64,000 nucleotides of DNA from Nematopogon swammerdamellus (taxonomy: Eukaryota > Arthropoda > Insecta > Lepidoptera > Adelidae): positions 8,299,971 through 8,363,970 of the forward strand of contig OX336338.1 in the NCBI GenBank assembly GCA_946902875.1, read 5' to 3'. Within the stretch, counting starts at the first letter, position 1. Each line of letters begins with the position of its first letter. This document shows positions 10,560-20,255 of this stretch, in pieces. The notes beneath the pieces are model-generated. The model worked only from the letters and a program-made list of their open reading frames with translations. It had not been told where the DNA came from and did not search any database. Both the position numbers and the translations under genes were made by a program.

Positions 10560-10652
10560 TGAAGTAAGAATTATATGTAACTGACGAATTGTATGTTAAA
10601 TTGTAGGTACCTATATTAATAAAGAAATTTGATTTGATTTGATTAGATTTGA
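10560..10652 (+). mobile_element. CR1/Zenon-like LINE 3' terminus
   Basis: The region TGACGAATTGTATGTTAAAT ... AATAAAGAAATTTGATTTGA ends in a degenerate (GATTT)n tail. This is the terminal repeat type of the LINE at 15731-19100 (seen there in reverse). Confidence 0.7.
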
Positions 10653-11682
10653 ATAACAAAACTAATATTTCGAATTAGACTGTACTAATGAAAGTACTCT
10701 CTTGGTAAGATGAAAAATGATTGTCTGTCACGTAATCATCCACCTCCGACAGTGCCCTCTGAGGCGGGGGTGTATGGGCGGCGCGCGCGACCACTCCCTG
10801 TTCTCAGAGATAGAGCGGTCAATTGAAACTATCAAATTGGCTATAATGGGGGTGCGTTAATAATCTAGTGTGAGCAACATCGATACAAAGGAATAAAACG
10901 CTGCTCCCCTCTTCTCTCTCTCTCTCCAGGTATTCTTATTTATCACCCTCCTATTAACTTTCACGGAAATCATGCTTGTCATATAGGTAGGTACCATAAT
11001 TTATGAATTCTCATTGGATCATAAATCAATGCATTATTTCAAATATGACTAAAGTAAATTATTCTTAATAACACTGTCAGAAATACGTACATATTTGGCT
11101 GGACAAGCCTACATTTCGCGTACAAAACACAAAGAAACGATGACGTCACGCCTTCCGACGTCCCCCCCACAACAATCACGTGACCAAGGCTTATCATTCT
11201 TCGCGCCATCTAACGGCGCCTTTGATAAATGTCAATTTGTAATGCTGATGAAGTACCTATGGGCTGCTTTAGGGTTGACAAAATAATTTAAAATATGTCA
11301 AGTAAGTACGAGGACGTTCAAATAAAAGTGAGAATGAGTTGCATGCTCCTTGAAACTTAAAAAAATAAATACTGGAAGGCCTAGGTAAGACGTCGTTTAC
11401 GAAAGTAAAAAATTGGTTGTCTGTATAGTCGGTTTACGGACGATAGTTTTACGTGATAACGTCATGCCGATTGTGCCTCTCTATCGCTTGTTACGCGCTC
11501 TCGCTTGCACACAGTCTCAGATGGAACGGGAAACTTTTTCGTGCGTGCAGCCGGTGTTCATCACGTGACGTTATCACGTCAAAAATTAAGGGGTCCCCTT
11601 ACAAATATCTCCATTTTCAGAAGAGCGCCATGTACCGATATCTAAACATTTTAACAACCAACGTATGAACTTTTATTGATAG
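10653..11682. other. Intronic stretch, no gene seen
   Basis: A GC-richer patch near 10740-10930 contains a (CT)n tract at 10913-10927. The pair TTTTACGTGATAACGTCATG and CATCACGTGACGTTATCACG near 11447-11578 forms a loose inverted repeat around a short open frame. I found no splice-supported exon. Confidence 0.4.
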
Positions 11683-12120
11683 ACTAGCTGAGCCCGCGGC
11701 TCCGCTCGCGTGAAATTCGTATTCCAAAGAAGAATGTAAGTAACTAAGGGCGAGGCCGAAGGCCGAGCTGCGTTCAGGTAATCGATAAACCTTCTTAAAG
11801 AAAGTAACTAACTAAGGGCGAGGCCGAAGGCCGAGCTGCTTTCAGGTAAACGATAAACCTTTCTCAAATAAAGGAAGTAAGTAAGGGCGAGGCCGAAGGC
11901 CGAGCTGCGTTCAGGAAGACGATAAACCTTCTGGAAGAAAAGAAGGAACTAAGTGCGAGGCCGAAGCGAGCTGCGTTCAGGTAAACCAAAAACCCTCTTC
12001 CGCCTTCGGGCCTCGCCCTTAAAGACTTCCTTTCTTCGATAGAATATAATATCGTTTACTCAATCTATTTATTTCATAAAAATAAAAAAGTAATATTAAT
12101 TACTAAAGAATTAAACCTAC

Positions 12121-12553
12121 CTAACAAACATTAAAATAACTATCAAAACGGGCATTTTCAAATGTTCTTAGAGCACTTGCGGCATTACCCCGCTGGATGG
12201 CAAGGCTTACCCTTTGAATGAAGTACATAAGCCCTTGATGGCAGGACACCAGTTGCGTCAACCAGCTCAAGCCTCTTTTGGCTTCACTGCTCCACGGACC
12301 GAGGGTTTCAACCGCAAACGCAACAAATTCGAAATCTTGAATTATATTTCTATATTTGCTGCGTTTGAGGCTCTCCGCCCCAGCCTCGGCCGCGCCAGCC
12401 GCTCTTGAAGATGTCCTAACGTGACTTGGAGCCAATGTGAGAACAGAAGTGGCGTCCCACATCAAAGAACTACCCTTAGTCCATGGCACTAAGGTGATAG
12501 CATCGGGCCTCTTGCCATCCAGCCGGGAATAACCGCGAGGTTCTAGGATTCAC
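12121..12553 (-). mobile_element. Fragment of a reverse-transcriptase-associated C-terminal domain
   Basis: The minus-strand frame opens just after an in-frame TGA and reads ILEPRGYSRLDGKRPDAITL, VPWTKGSSLMWDATSVLTLA, then VETLGPWSSEAKRG and IQRGNAASALRTF before its stop at 12121. The motifs LDGKRPD, WDAT...TLAPSH, ETLGPW and IQRGNAAS define a domain found C-terminal to reverse transcriptases in many animal mobile elements. The polymerase itself is missing, so this is a 5'-truncated remnant, though its frame is unbroken over about 144 codons. It sits between the two arms of the foldback element. Confidence 0.8.
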
Positions 12554-12629
12554 GGTATATTTGCCGTTAGAAGCGTGGACTTTATAATAAAATTTAAATT
12601 AAATTAACTCAATCTTAATATTAATTAAC

Positions 12630-13480
12630 TTTATTCGAGATGGTTTAGCTTCTTCCTGAACGCAACTCGGCCTTCGGCCTCGCCCTTAGTTACTTGCTTT
12701 CTTCGAGATGGTTTATCATTTGTCAGAACGTAGCTCGGCCTTCGGCCTCGCCTTAGTTGCTTACTTTCTTCAAGATGGTTTAGCTTCTTCCTGAACGCAG
12801 CTCGGCCTTCGGCCTCGCCCTTAGTTACTTGCTTTCTTCGAGATGGTTTTTCAATTATCCGAACGTAGCTCGGCCTTCGGCCTCGCCTCAGTTACTTACT
12901 TTCTTCAAGATGGTTTAGCTTCTTCCTGAACGCAGCTCGGCCTTCGGCCTCGCCCTTAGTTACTTGCTTTCTTCGAGATGGTTTATCATTTGTCAGAACG
13001 TAGCTCGGCCTTCGGCCTCGCCTTAGTTGCTTACTTTCTTCAAGATGGTTTAGCTTCTTCCTGAACGCAGCTCGGCCTTCGGCCTCGCCCTTAGTTACTT
13101 GCTTTCTTCGAGATGGTTTTTCAATTATCCGAACGTAGCTCGGCCTTCGGCCTCGCCTTAGTTACTTACTTTCTTCAAGATGGTTTAGCTTCTTCCTGAA
13201 CGCAGCTCGGCCTGCGGCCTCGCCCATAGTTACTTACTTTCTTCGAGAAGGTTTATGGTCTTCCAGAATAGAGCTCGGCCTTCGGCCTCGCCCTTAGTTA
13301 CTTACTTTCTTCAAGAATGTTTTTCTTCTTCCTGAACTCAGCTCCGCCTTCCGCCTCGCCCTTAGTTACTTTCATCGAGAAAGAATATCGTTTACGTGAG
13401 CGCAGATCCGCCTTCGGGCCCGCCTTTAGTTACTTACTTTCTTTTTTTTAAATACGAATTTCACGCGAGCGAAGCCGCGG
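12630..13480 (-). repeat. Higher-order tandem array in copy A
   Basis: The ~66 bp units alternate between two forms: one with AGATGGTTTAGCTTCTTCCT-GAACGCAGC and one with a GAGATGGTTTATCA/TTCAATT variant ending AGAACGTAGC. The dimer of about 132 bp repeats several times. Every unit contains CTCGGCCTTCGGCCTCGCC. Confidence 0.8.
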
Positions 13481-14278
13481 GCAACAGATATATAAATTTT
13501 ATTGCACCAATGACAGCGACATAACTTCGACTTTCAATTATTATTTTTATTTATCAAACAATTTGTCACCGGCCAGCTCACGTCGAGATGACAGTTCTTC
13601 GTTGTCAACATGACATTTAAAATTGTTTTTTACCTTTACTTTGGATTACATGATTTTTATTATATTTTTTAATTATTATTTTCATCCGGGATATATACTG
13701 CCACTATAAAAAGTTTGGTAAAATTCCGTTCAGTGGTTTTTGCGAGATGCGCGTACAAATAGACATTTTTGCATTTACGATTTTATGATATGTATAGAAA
13801 GAATAGATATGTATAGATTATTGTGTTCAAGTTATAAAAAAGAACTGTCATTTTCGTTGTATCTACTTATTTTTAAATTTCGAATGAATATTTTATTCAA
13901 ATTGTATTTGCTGCCAGTTCTCAAGATATAATTATGTACTTTGGACTACGTGATTTTAAACGCGCAATAATGTTTATAATTGTAATTTCTTTTTTATTTT
14001 TGTTATTTTTTTTACGTATTATGTTAACCCGGCATATAAACTGCCACTATACAAAGTTTCGTCTAATTCCGTTCAGTGGTTTTTGCGTGATGCGCGTACA
14101 GACAAACAAACAAACAAACAAAAATTTTAAAAACTGTTCTAACATGTTCAGTATCTCATTTTAAGCCACCCTGGTTAGTTTTTTTCCGAATACATTCAAT
14201 GTACAGACTTTCTTACCTCTACGATTTTATTATATGTATAGATGGCGTGATACTAATATAAAGTAAAATAACAAATAA

Positions 14279-14527
14279 TAAAAAAAAAAACCGTCGGAGT
14301 TGGAATTGCGCACCGAGATTTCCGCACCACAAAAAAAACCTTGAAAAACTCATTTCTTGTATGGGCACCACCCCCCCCCCCCCCCCCCCCATCACTTAAT
14401 ACTTAACTTTTAATTTTTTTTTATTTCTTATTATATCCGCCAAAATAAAACTTATTCGTGAAAATTTCAACTGGCTAGCTATTACGGTTCCAAAGATGCA
14501 GCCATCGGACGGACGGACAGACAGACT
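14279..14527 (+). repeat. GGTTCCGTA family, internally deleted copy with poly-C
   Basis: It has the AAAACCG ... GCACCGAGATTTCCG start and the AAATTTCAACTGGCTAGCTA ... GGACGGACGGACAGACAGAC end. A run of about 21 consecutive C residues lies near 14370-14390. Confidence 0.6.
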
Positions 14528-14912
14528 TTTTTTGAGATTTTTTTTTTTAAATACGTTTGAGCTTGATTTATTTACAGAACTATATGGAAAGTCTCAGAAG
14601 TATTCACAGTTCCTAATAATAATAAAAAGAGTCTTGACGTAGGTAGACTGTTCAGACAGAAATACGTTGTCCCATAACATTGCAAAGGTAAAGTGCACAG
14701 TCACAAAAATAACCCCATCAAAACTTCAAACAGGTCATCAGCTCAGCAAACTGTAACACGAGTTGGCAACCCTGGAGGTCCATTATAGCCGAACCTATCG
14801 GCCCAGCTGGCCCCGGTCACCCTCCCCTTCGCTGTTACGCCGTATCAGGGTCGATATCTAATTAGTGACAGATACGATGTATATGAAGTAAAATAGATAT
14901 AATATAAACTAT

Positions 14913-15184
14913 ACACGGTGTTGCAGTTGCCCCCGTAATATTTTTAACTGACATAAGGGGGTTATTCTATATGTGAAACTAAACAACTTCTGTGGCGAAA
15001 AAAATATTTTTGAAACAAAAAAAAAATAGTTTTTCCATACAAATTTTAAATACCTATTCTCAAAATGTACGGAGAAAAAAAATATTTTTTCTTCAAATTA
15101 AAAAGTCATAGCCCATAGCACAAAAGTTGTTCTATTTCACGCACAGAATCAGCCCCTTTTACGGTTGGGGTTGCAACACCGTGT
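14913..15184. repeat. MITE-like element with ACACGGTGTTGCA inverted ends
   Basis: The left end ACACGGTGTTGCAGTTGCCC is inverted at the right end (GGGTTGCAACACCGTGT after an insertion-tolerant spacer). The 270 bp interior has no coding capacity. The target duplication is unclear. Confidence 0.72.
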
Positions 15185-15298
15185 TTAACACCTGGAATTT
15201 AAGATGTTTTTATGCAAGATTTGAGGATCTAGAGACATAGGAAATACAGTTCTGCTGAGTTCAACGACATTTTCTACTCAGTAAATACGGGTCATACG

Positions 15299-15617
15299 GT
15301 TTTTTTTTTATGGAAACTGACACTGTTGGCTACATCACCTACAACATCCGTGATGGCAGCCCATAACACCGGGTGATGCCACGTCAGTGCTTCCCTTCGG
15401 TCGTGCCGGCTACACTGAACTGGACGGAAAACACAAACTATTTACATAGCCGTTTCGACCGACCTTTCATTCAGTGCGGTGGTACCAACCCGGGCGGGTT
15501 AAACCCTACCACCTAATGATATAAGAAGGGAGTCATATCCCTTAGTCGCCTTTTACGACATACACGGGGAGAGATGCAGTGGGGCTATTCTTTTAAAGTA
15601 CCGGCCCCACACGGTAC
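15299..15617 (-). repeat. Head-sharing retroposon family B copy
   Basis: It starts with a T-run then ATGGAAACTGACACTGTTGG, contains CACGTCAGTGCTTCCCTTCG and GGGCGGGTTAAACCCTACCA, and ends with the head TACCGGCCCCACACGGTAC. Read on the minus strand this is head, body and poly-A. It lacks the ~150 bp segment present at 57450-57590. Confidence 0.8.
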
Positions 15618-16316
15618 TTGTTGTTGGTACGGTACGGTGTTTTTCTTTAATACAATTTAGTTTTTTTGAATTTAGCTTTCAATTTGCTACCTACATATTT
15701 TAGTTCATATTTTAAAGCCTTCAATTCGTCTAAATCAAATCAAATCAAATCATTTATTGTGCACAAAAGAACAATCACGTTAAGATACATAAACAAAAAC
15801 AAGTTTCACATAAATTTACATTTTTGAGATGCTTCGAGAGTATCTTAACCTATTTTAGCGACATTCGAGACAAAACACTAGACTTGCGTCTGTTTTGTTT
15901 TGTTCGGTTTGAGGTTTGGCATGAGTTTTCTGCGCCTGTTTATTACCTAATCGTTTTATGCGCTGTGTATATGTGTGTGTAGGATATACTTATGTATGTA
16001 ATTTTTTTTATTTTTTATGAATGTTTGAATTTAAATTTAAATGGTTTGAACAAACTATAAAAATAAGAAATAAAAGTATTATAATTAGTATAAATTAGTA
16101 TAAATATTTAAGGTGAGATAAAGTAATTTTTTTAATGTTGATCACACTGTTGGGTACTCTAAATAAATAAAATAAATAAAAATAAAGTAAAATACAAGTG
16201 TTGGTAGTAGTAAAGTTAAAGCAAATACACCTATTTGATTTGTTGACGTACTTGTGCTTGTATAAATAATGCGTGTGAATGACTTAATTATATGTGTAGG
16301 TATGTATATGTGTATT

Positions 16317-17230
16317 TTATTTCGGCAGAAAAGTGAGCATGTGCTCACATTCCATTTGTGATTTGGACAATAGCCACTGCTTGATTTTTGATTTAAACAT
16401 ACTGGTGGCTCTAATTAATTTAAGATCATTTGGTATTTTATTGTAAATATTAGGTCCCAAAAATGTAGACGTGCGTGTGTAAAAAGTTGTACTATGGTTT
16501 GTTCTTATGAGTAGTCGCTGAACGTTGGCACGCGTCTTAATTTTATGAGACGGTCCTACCTGAAGTTTCTTGTGAGAGTGATAATAGGTACAGAGTTTTA
16601 ACATATATGTTTGACGGACATTGAGAAGTTTACACTCTAAGTATAAAGTGTCAGTCGGATACCGGAAAGGTTTGTGATGCATTACCTTGAGTACCGAACG
16701 CTGTGCTCTTTCGGCTGTTATCAAAGAGGACTTCGCTAAACCTCCCCAGGCCATTATGCCATAATTGATTAGAGAACCACAAAGACCATGATAAACATTC
16801 TTGAGAAGGTCAGAATCAGCAATGTGACGAATTTCACTAAAAAAATACACCAGTTTTTTTAGTCTTGCTGATAGATGTTCGATGTGTGTTTTCCAACTTA
16901 AGTATTTATCTATGACTAATCCCAAATACCTAATGCTGTTGACTCTTTCTAGGGATGGGCATGTACATACGATTGAATTCATGCACGAGGGCGAATGCGC
17001 TATTATACGAGTATCATCATGTGGTTGACCCTTAATTGTAATAGAAAAGGTCATGTATTTCGTTTTAGTGCAATTAACCGAGAGGACATTGTTCATAAGC
17101 CAATTGAGAGTAATATTTAAACCTGTTTGTGCCCTTTCAGCTACTTGCTCCCAAGTCGATCCTTTGAATAATATGACAGTATCGTCATAGTCATCGTCAG
17201 TATCGTCAGATATTTTTATATGACAAAAAT
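16317..17230 (-). pseudogene. LINE ORF2, distal reverse-transcriptase remnant
   Basis: The frame contains DDTVILFKG (just after the YADD-type catalytic box, whose upstream half is altered by the deletion and a DDT/DDD repeat). It then has motifs typical of the RT thumb and downstream region: LSVNCTKTKYMTF, SIRYLGLVIDKYLSWKTHIE, LINYGIMAWGG, AERAQRSVLKVMHHKPFRYP. It continues to its natural stop at 16317. Upstream RT blocks and the APE-type endonuclease are missing. The residues before DDT, up to the ORF's first methionine at 17381, look like non-coding read-through. Confidence 0.82.
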
Positions 17231-17498
17231 GTATTTTTTGTTTAGGTATAGTATTAAATGATATTAGTTTTAAGAATGGAAATAAAAATAAAATATATAC
17301 TTGTACATGTTTATGGCTGAATTTATGCATTATGTTTTTATTAACACTAATTATAAATAGTTCGTGATAAGTTTTATTCAAACATATTGTTTTAGCAATA
17401 GATTTAGTTCTTCGTGATTTTGTTGTGTAGTATTTTATATTAAACGAAACATGGCATGAATAATGAGTTTTTACAGATTGAAATACTAGCAGAACGAG

Positions 17499-18956
17499 TC
17501 ATAGTTTATTAAGTTGCTCTTCATTAAATACTCTGATAGTCTTGTCGTCCTTAGCAGCACTCTTGCAGATGTAGATGCGTCCCGATTTTGTCCAGATGTA
17601 TTTATAACCGGCTTGATTCGCCGCGTTGCGAGTAAGCGCTAGTAATCTCTTGGTCCGCGGTGTGAGGCTCTCCGATATGTATATAAGGCTCCCGCCGGCT
17701 GAAGCGAGCGGGCGGCTGGCGGAGATGGCTGGGCCAGCGGCGGCGGCGGGGGCGGGGGTAAGAGCGACGCGCTCCGCCGCATTGAGTGGTGGCAAGTCTA
17801 GCTCCTCGCAGTTCAGTCTCACGCGTTTTTGTTCAAAGCGAGTTTTGTTCAGCATCCTTGCGGCCTCCAGGAAGTTATCACGAGCGGCCACAGTGGCGAA
17901 TTCCACAAGTATGGGACGTGGAGCTCCGATTTTTTTAGGTGTCGGCCCTCGGCGTATTTGAACGATGTCTGATACAGAGAAGTCGACACCGATGAGTGCT
18001 TTTAGTTTGAGCAAAATGGTTTGAAGGTTCTCGCTCGATCTGTACGGAATACCTCTTATTTCGCATTCCCGGCTTAATAATTTTTGCTCCAACTCTTCGT
18101 ATCTTGATTCCATTACTTGGGTTTTTACAGTTAGTTGTGAGTTTTTTATTTCCAGGTCGTCGATACGTTTGTGCAGCTGCGTAGTATTCTTCAGCTCGTT
18201 ATTTATTTGGTCGTAGGCGAGGGAATATTTTTGCACGGTATCAATAAGGTTGTCGTACTTTTCACATAGCTCGACGTGTTTGTCGAGGTATGTTTTCAGT
18301 TGATTTGCGGTGGTGCTTTGGTGCTCTGTCAGCCTTTTGTCGATGAACGTCTGCAGGCAGGCGAATAGCAAACGGTTTTTTTCGTCCAATTGTGAAGTGA
18401 GTTCAGCTATTTCGAAGTCTTTAGAGACAGTATAGGTGTTATTGAGAGTACCACTTTTCCCTTTGCGTTCAGTCGCATCTCTGGTGCTGCTGATGACCCG
18501 TTCTAGAGCACGGTTCTTTGGCTGTTGGAATGTTAATTCGTAGGCTACCGGATCGTTGCCAGGCAGCGGCGTCGTTGAATTTCCCGCTGAAGGTTGCGCG
18601 GGCGGCGGCGGCGGCAGGGCGGGTGCGGGCAGGGGCGAGTGCTGAGCGAGCGCGGTCGGTACAGCAGCAGCGTCACGTGTGACGTCATTAGTGGCGTCGA
18701 TAGGAGTGACGTCAGTCAGGGCGGCTGCTTTACCGACTGAGTCAGTGTCTGAGTTTGTTGGCGTCGGTAGCGGTGAATTTGTTTGATTTGTTTTACAAGA
18801 CAAGCACGCAAAGAGGTTTCTCGTTTTACGGGTCATTTTTCGAAATTTCAACTCGTCTGCTATCCCTGCGCATGTGAAGTGAAAGTCGTTGAGACATTTC
18901 CTGCATTGTATGCCATCCGTGTCCAGTATAACTTCATTGCAGCCTTGGCAGTTCAT
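17499..18956 (-). CDS. LINE ORF1 protein: zinc finger, coiled coil, FP-like C-terminus
   Basis: The chosen start is the methionine of MNCQGCNEVILDTD. A longer frame extends to 19046, but its extra 30 residues look like leader sequence. Residues 3-52 form a PHD-like zinc finger (CxxC, CRKC, HFTC, CLSC). A Pro/Ala-rich linker and a coiled coil (EKYDNLIDTVQKYSLAYDQI) follow. Then comes a domain starting near RECEIRGIPYRSSENLQTIL that resembles LINE ORF1 RNA-binding modules, and a C-terminal segment (TPRTKRLLALTRNAANQAGY, YIWTKSGRIYI) resembling the Baculo_FP family. Such ORF1 proteins package LINE RNA. The 486-codon frame is uninterrupted although ORF2 is deleted. Confidence 0.85.
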   Translation of the reverse strand: MNCQGCNEVILDTDGIQCRKCLNDFHFTCAGIADELKFRKMTRKTRNLFACLSCKTNQTNSPLPTPTNSDTDSVGKAAALTDVTPIDATNDVTRDAAAVPTALAQHSPLPAPALPPPPPAQPSAGNSTTPLPGNDPVAYELTFQQPKNRALERVISSTRDATERKGKSGTLNNTYTVSKDFEIAELTSQLDEKNRLLFACLQTFIDKRLTEHQSTTANQLKTYLDKHVELCEKYDNLIDTVQKYSLAYDQINNELKNTTQLHKRIDDLEIKNSQLTVKTQVMESRYEELEQKLLSRECEIRGIPYRSSENLQTILLKLKALIGVDFSVSDIVQIRRGPTPKKIGAPRPILVEFATVAARDNFLEAARMLNKTRFEQKRVRLNCEELDLPPLNAAERVALTPAPAAAAGPAISASRPLASAGGSLIYISESLTPRTKRLLALTRNAANQAGYKYIWTKSGRIYICKSAAKDDKTIRVFNEEQLNKL

Positions 18957-19285
18957 AGTGAAGCGATAAATGAACGTATCGTAGTGAGATGAGAGTGAAG
19001 GAAAATTGTAAATCTCCGACCTGAATTTCGCAGCACACTGGATCACGTCAGCAAGTACTTTTGATGTTTTCCGACAGGTAAACTGTTTGATTGATTCGTC
19101 ACGATAATATTAATATAATTTGCGTTGATTAAATAAGTTTTAAAACAATTTCTTTAGCAAGCGCGCGAAGGTTGATGTGTTGGCTCGGTGTTGCCAGAAC
19201 CTACTCCTTTGAAGACTTTTTTGTTACTCTTTTTTGTTACTGTCTAAGCTTTGTAAGTTTATTAGGTATGCAAGTAAAAGTACCA

Positions 19286-19615
19286 ACCGTGTGGGGCCGG
19301 TACTTAAAAAGAATAGCCCCATATCTCTCCGTGCATGTCGTAAAAGGCGACTAAGGGATAAGGACAAGATGCCGTGCTAAAGGGCGGCAGAATAGCAACC
19401 TCTCACCTTGGTACGGTCCTTCCACCGAGTCATGCAGCAGGTGGGTCTTCGTGGCTTACTTGCTGCTTGATAGTTATCTTGCTACCTAATACATTGCTGA
19501 ACGTGGTGGTCGGTTTGGTGCTGTAATTTACAAGGAATACTTGCAGGACAACACCGATTACTCTGTTTGCCCCGATTGTCGGGATACAGCGTGTGGTATG
19601 TATGTTATGCAAGTA
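19286..19615 (+). repeat. Retroposon family C (shares head with family B)
   Basis: The head ACCGTGTGGGGCCGGTACTT ... GTCGTAAAAGGCGACTAAGG is the same as in family B. The body is different: GGTACGGTCCTTCCACCGAG, TTACTTGCTGCTTGATAGTT, CCCCGATTGTCGGGATACAG. An inverted copy with the same order is at 61150-61480. Confidence 0.8.
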
Positions 19616-19839
19616 AATGTTTCTGTTTTCGAATAAAGCAAGTCACTAAGGGCGAGGCCGAGATTATCGAAGAAAGTAACTCCAAAACATCACAGTTCTC
19701 ATTGGTGTATAGCTGTAAATCACACAAAAGCAAACCTTATGTCAAAATTCAATTACATTTGACTTTACTACTCGGTCCCCATAAGTGATGGCGTGATGTT
19801 ACAACATCATATATCACATTGTTGAAACCCCTGTGTAAA

Positions 19840-19960
19840 TTACTACGACCGAAGGGAAGCACTGACATGGCACCTAGTTCACCCGGTGTTATAGGCTGAC
19901 ATCACGAATGTTGTAGGTGATGTAGCCAACCGTGTCAGTTTCCATAAATATAATTTTTTT
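19840..19960 (+). repeat. Family B 3' end, short copy with A-rich tail
   Basis: It runs from GAAGGGAAGCACTGACATGG to GTGTCAGTTTCCATAAATAT. It is a 5'-truncated copy like those at 61715-61795, 62283-62395 and 40498-40600. Confidence 0.75.
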
Positions 19961-20095
19961 TGAGTATTTTTCTAATAAACTACATTAAAGGAAACCGATT
20001 CTCAAATTTCTATTACTGCCGATTCGACTATACTACTCCCATCCCTATAAGGCGTGATGTTACACAAATGTCAATAATACCAAATAATCACAAAT

Positions 20096-20255
20096 CAAGT
20101 GCCGAGTGGTCTGGGCGTTGACTTCTCGGTCCGAGTTTCGAATCCGGTCGGCGTGTACCAAAGAGTTTTTTCTGACGGAAAAATCAATCAATAACACCGG
20201 GTGAATTAGGTGCCATGTCAGTGCTTCCCTTCATTTCATGTCGGCTACGCAGCCG
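20096..20255 (+). repeat. tRNA-like SINE head abutting family B fragment
   Basis: GTGCCGAGTGGTCTGGGCGT has an A-box shape. TTTCGAATCCGGTCGGCG-TG carries a B-box-like GTTTCGAATCC. TACCAAAGAGTTTTTTCTGA follows, and then a reversed family B piece begins at about 20190. The same head with its full body is at 53204. Confidence 0.65.

Larger units (their letters stand above)
11683..14243. repeat. Large foldback element, copy A (2.56 kb)
   Basis: It begins ACTAGCTGAGCCCGCGGCTC. A left array of ~66 bp units (AGGGCGAGGCCGAAGGCCGA ... GATAAACCTT) occupies 11735-12050. The oppositely oriented array runs 12630-13480 and ends TTTCACGCGAGCGAAGCCGC. A tail follows to TTATTATATGTATAGAT at 14243. The tail segment is partly duplicated (13660-13830 and 13840-14243). 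No open frame of its own is visible, so it must be mobilised in trans or be a satellite-like structure. Copy B at 50654-52717 has the same order. Confidence 0.8.
15731..19100 (-). mobile_element. CR1/Zenon-like LINE, internally deleted
   Basis: On the minus strand the order is a 5' region, intact ORF1 (18956-17499), a short non-coding joint, the distal part of ORF2 (about 17230-16317), a 3' UTR, and a (GATTT)n tail near 15731-15752. The endonuclease and most of the polymerase are gone, so the element cannot move on its own. The outer 5' limit is only approximate. It lies in an intron of gene 2 in the same orientation as the gene. Confidence 0.8.

Noticed and set aside
11735..13480. CRISPR-like array of regularly spaced repeats
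   Set aside because: The genome is eukaryotic, the units are contiguous tandem copies without unique spacers, and the arms are in opposite orientation.
17626..17961. Plus-strand 111-codon frame
   Set aside because: Antisense shadow of LINE ORF1.
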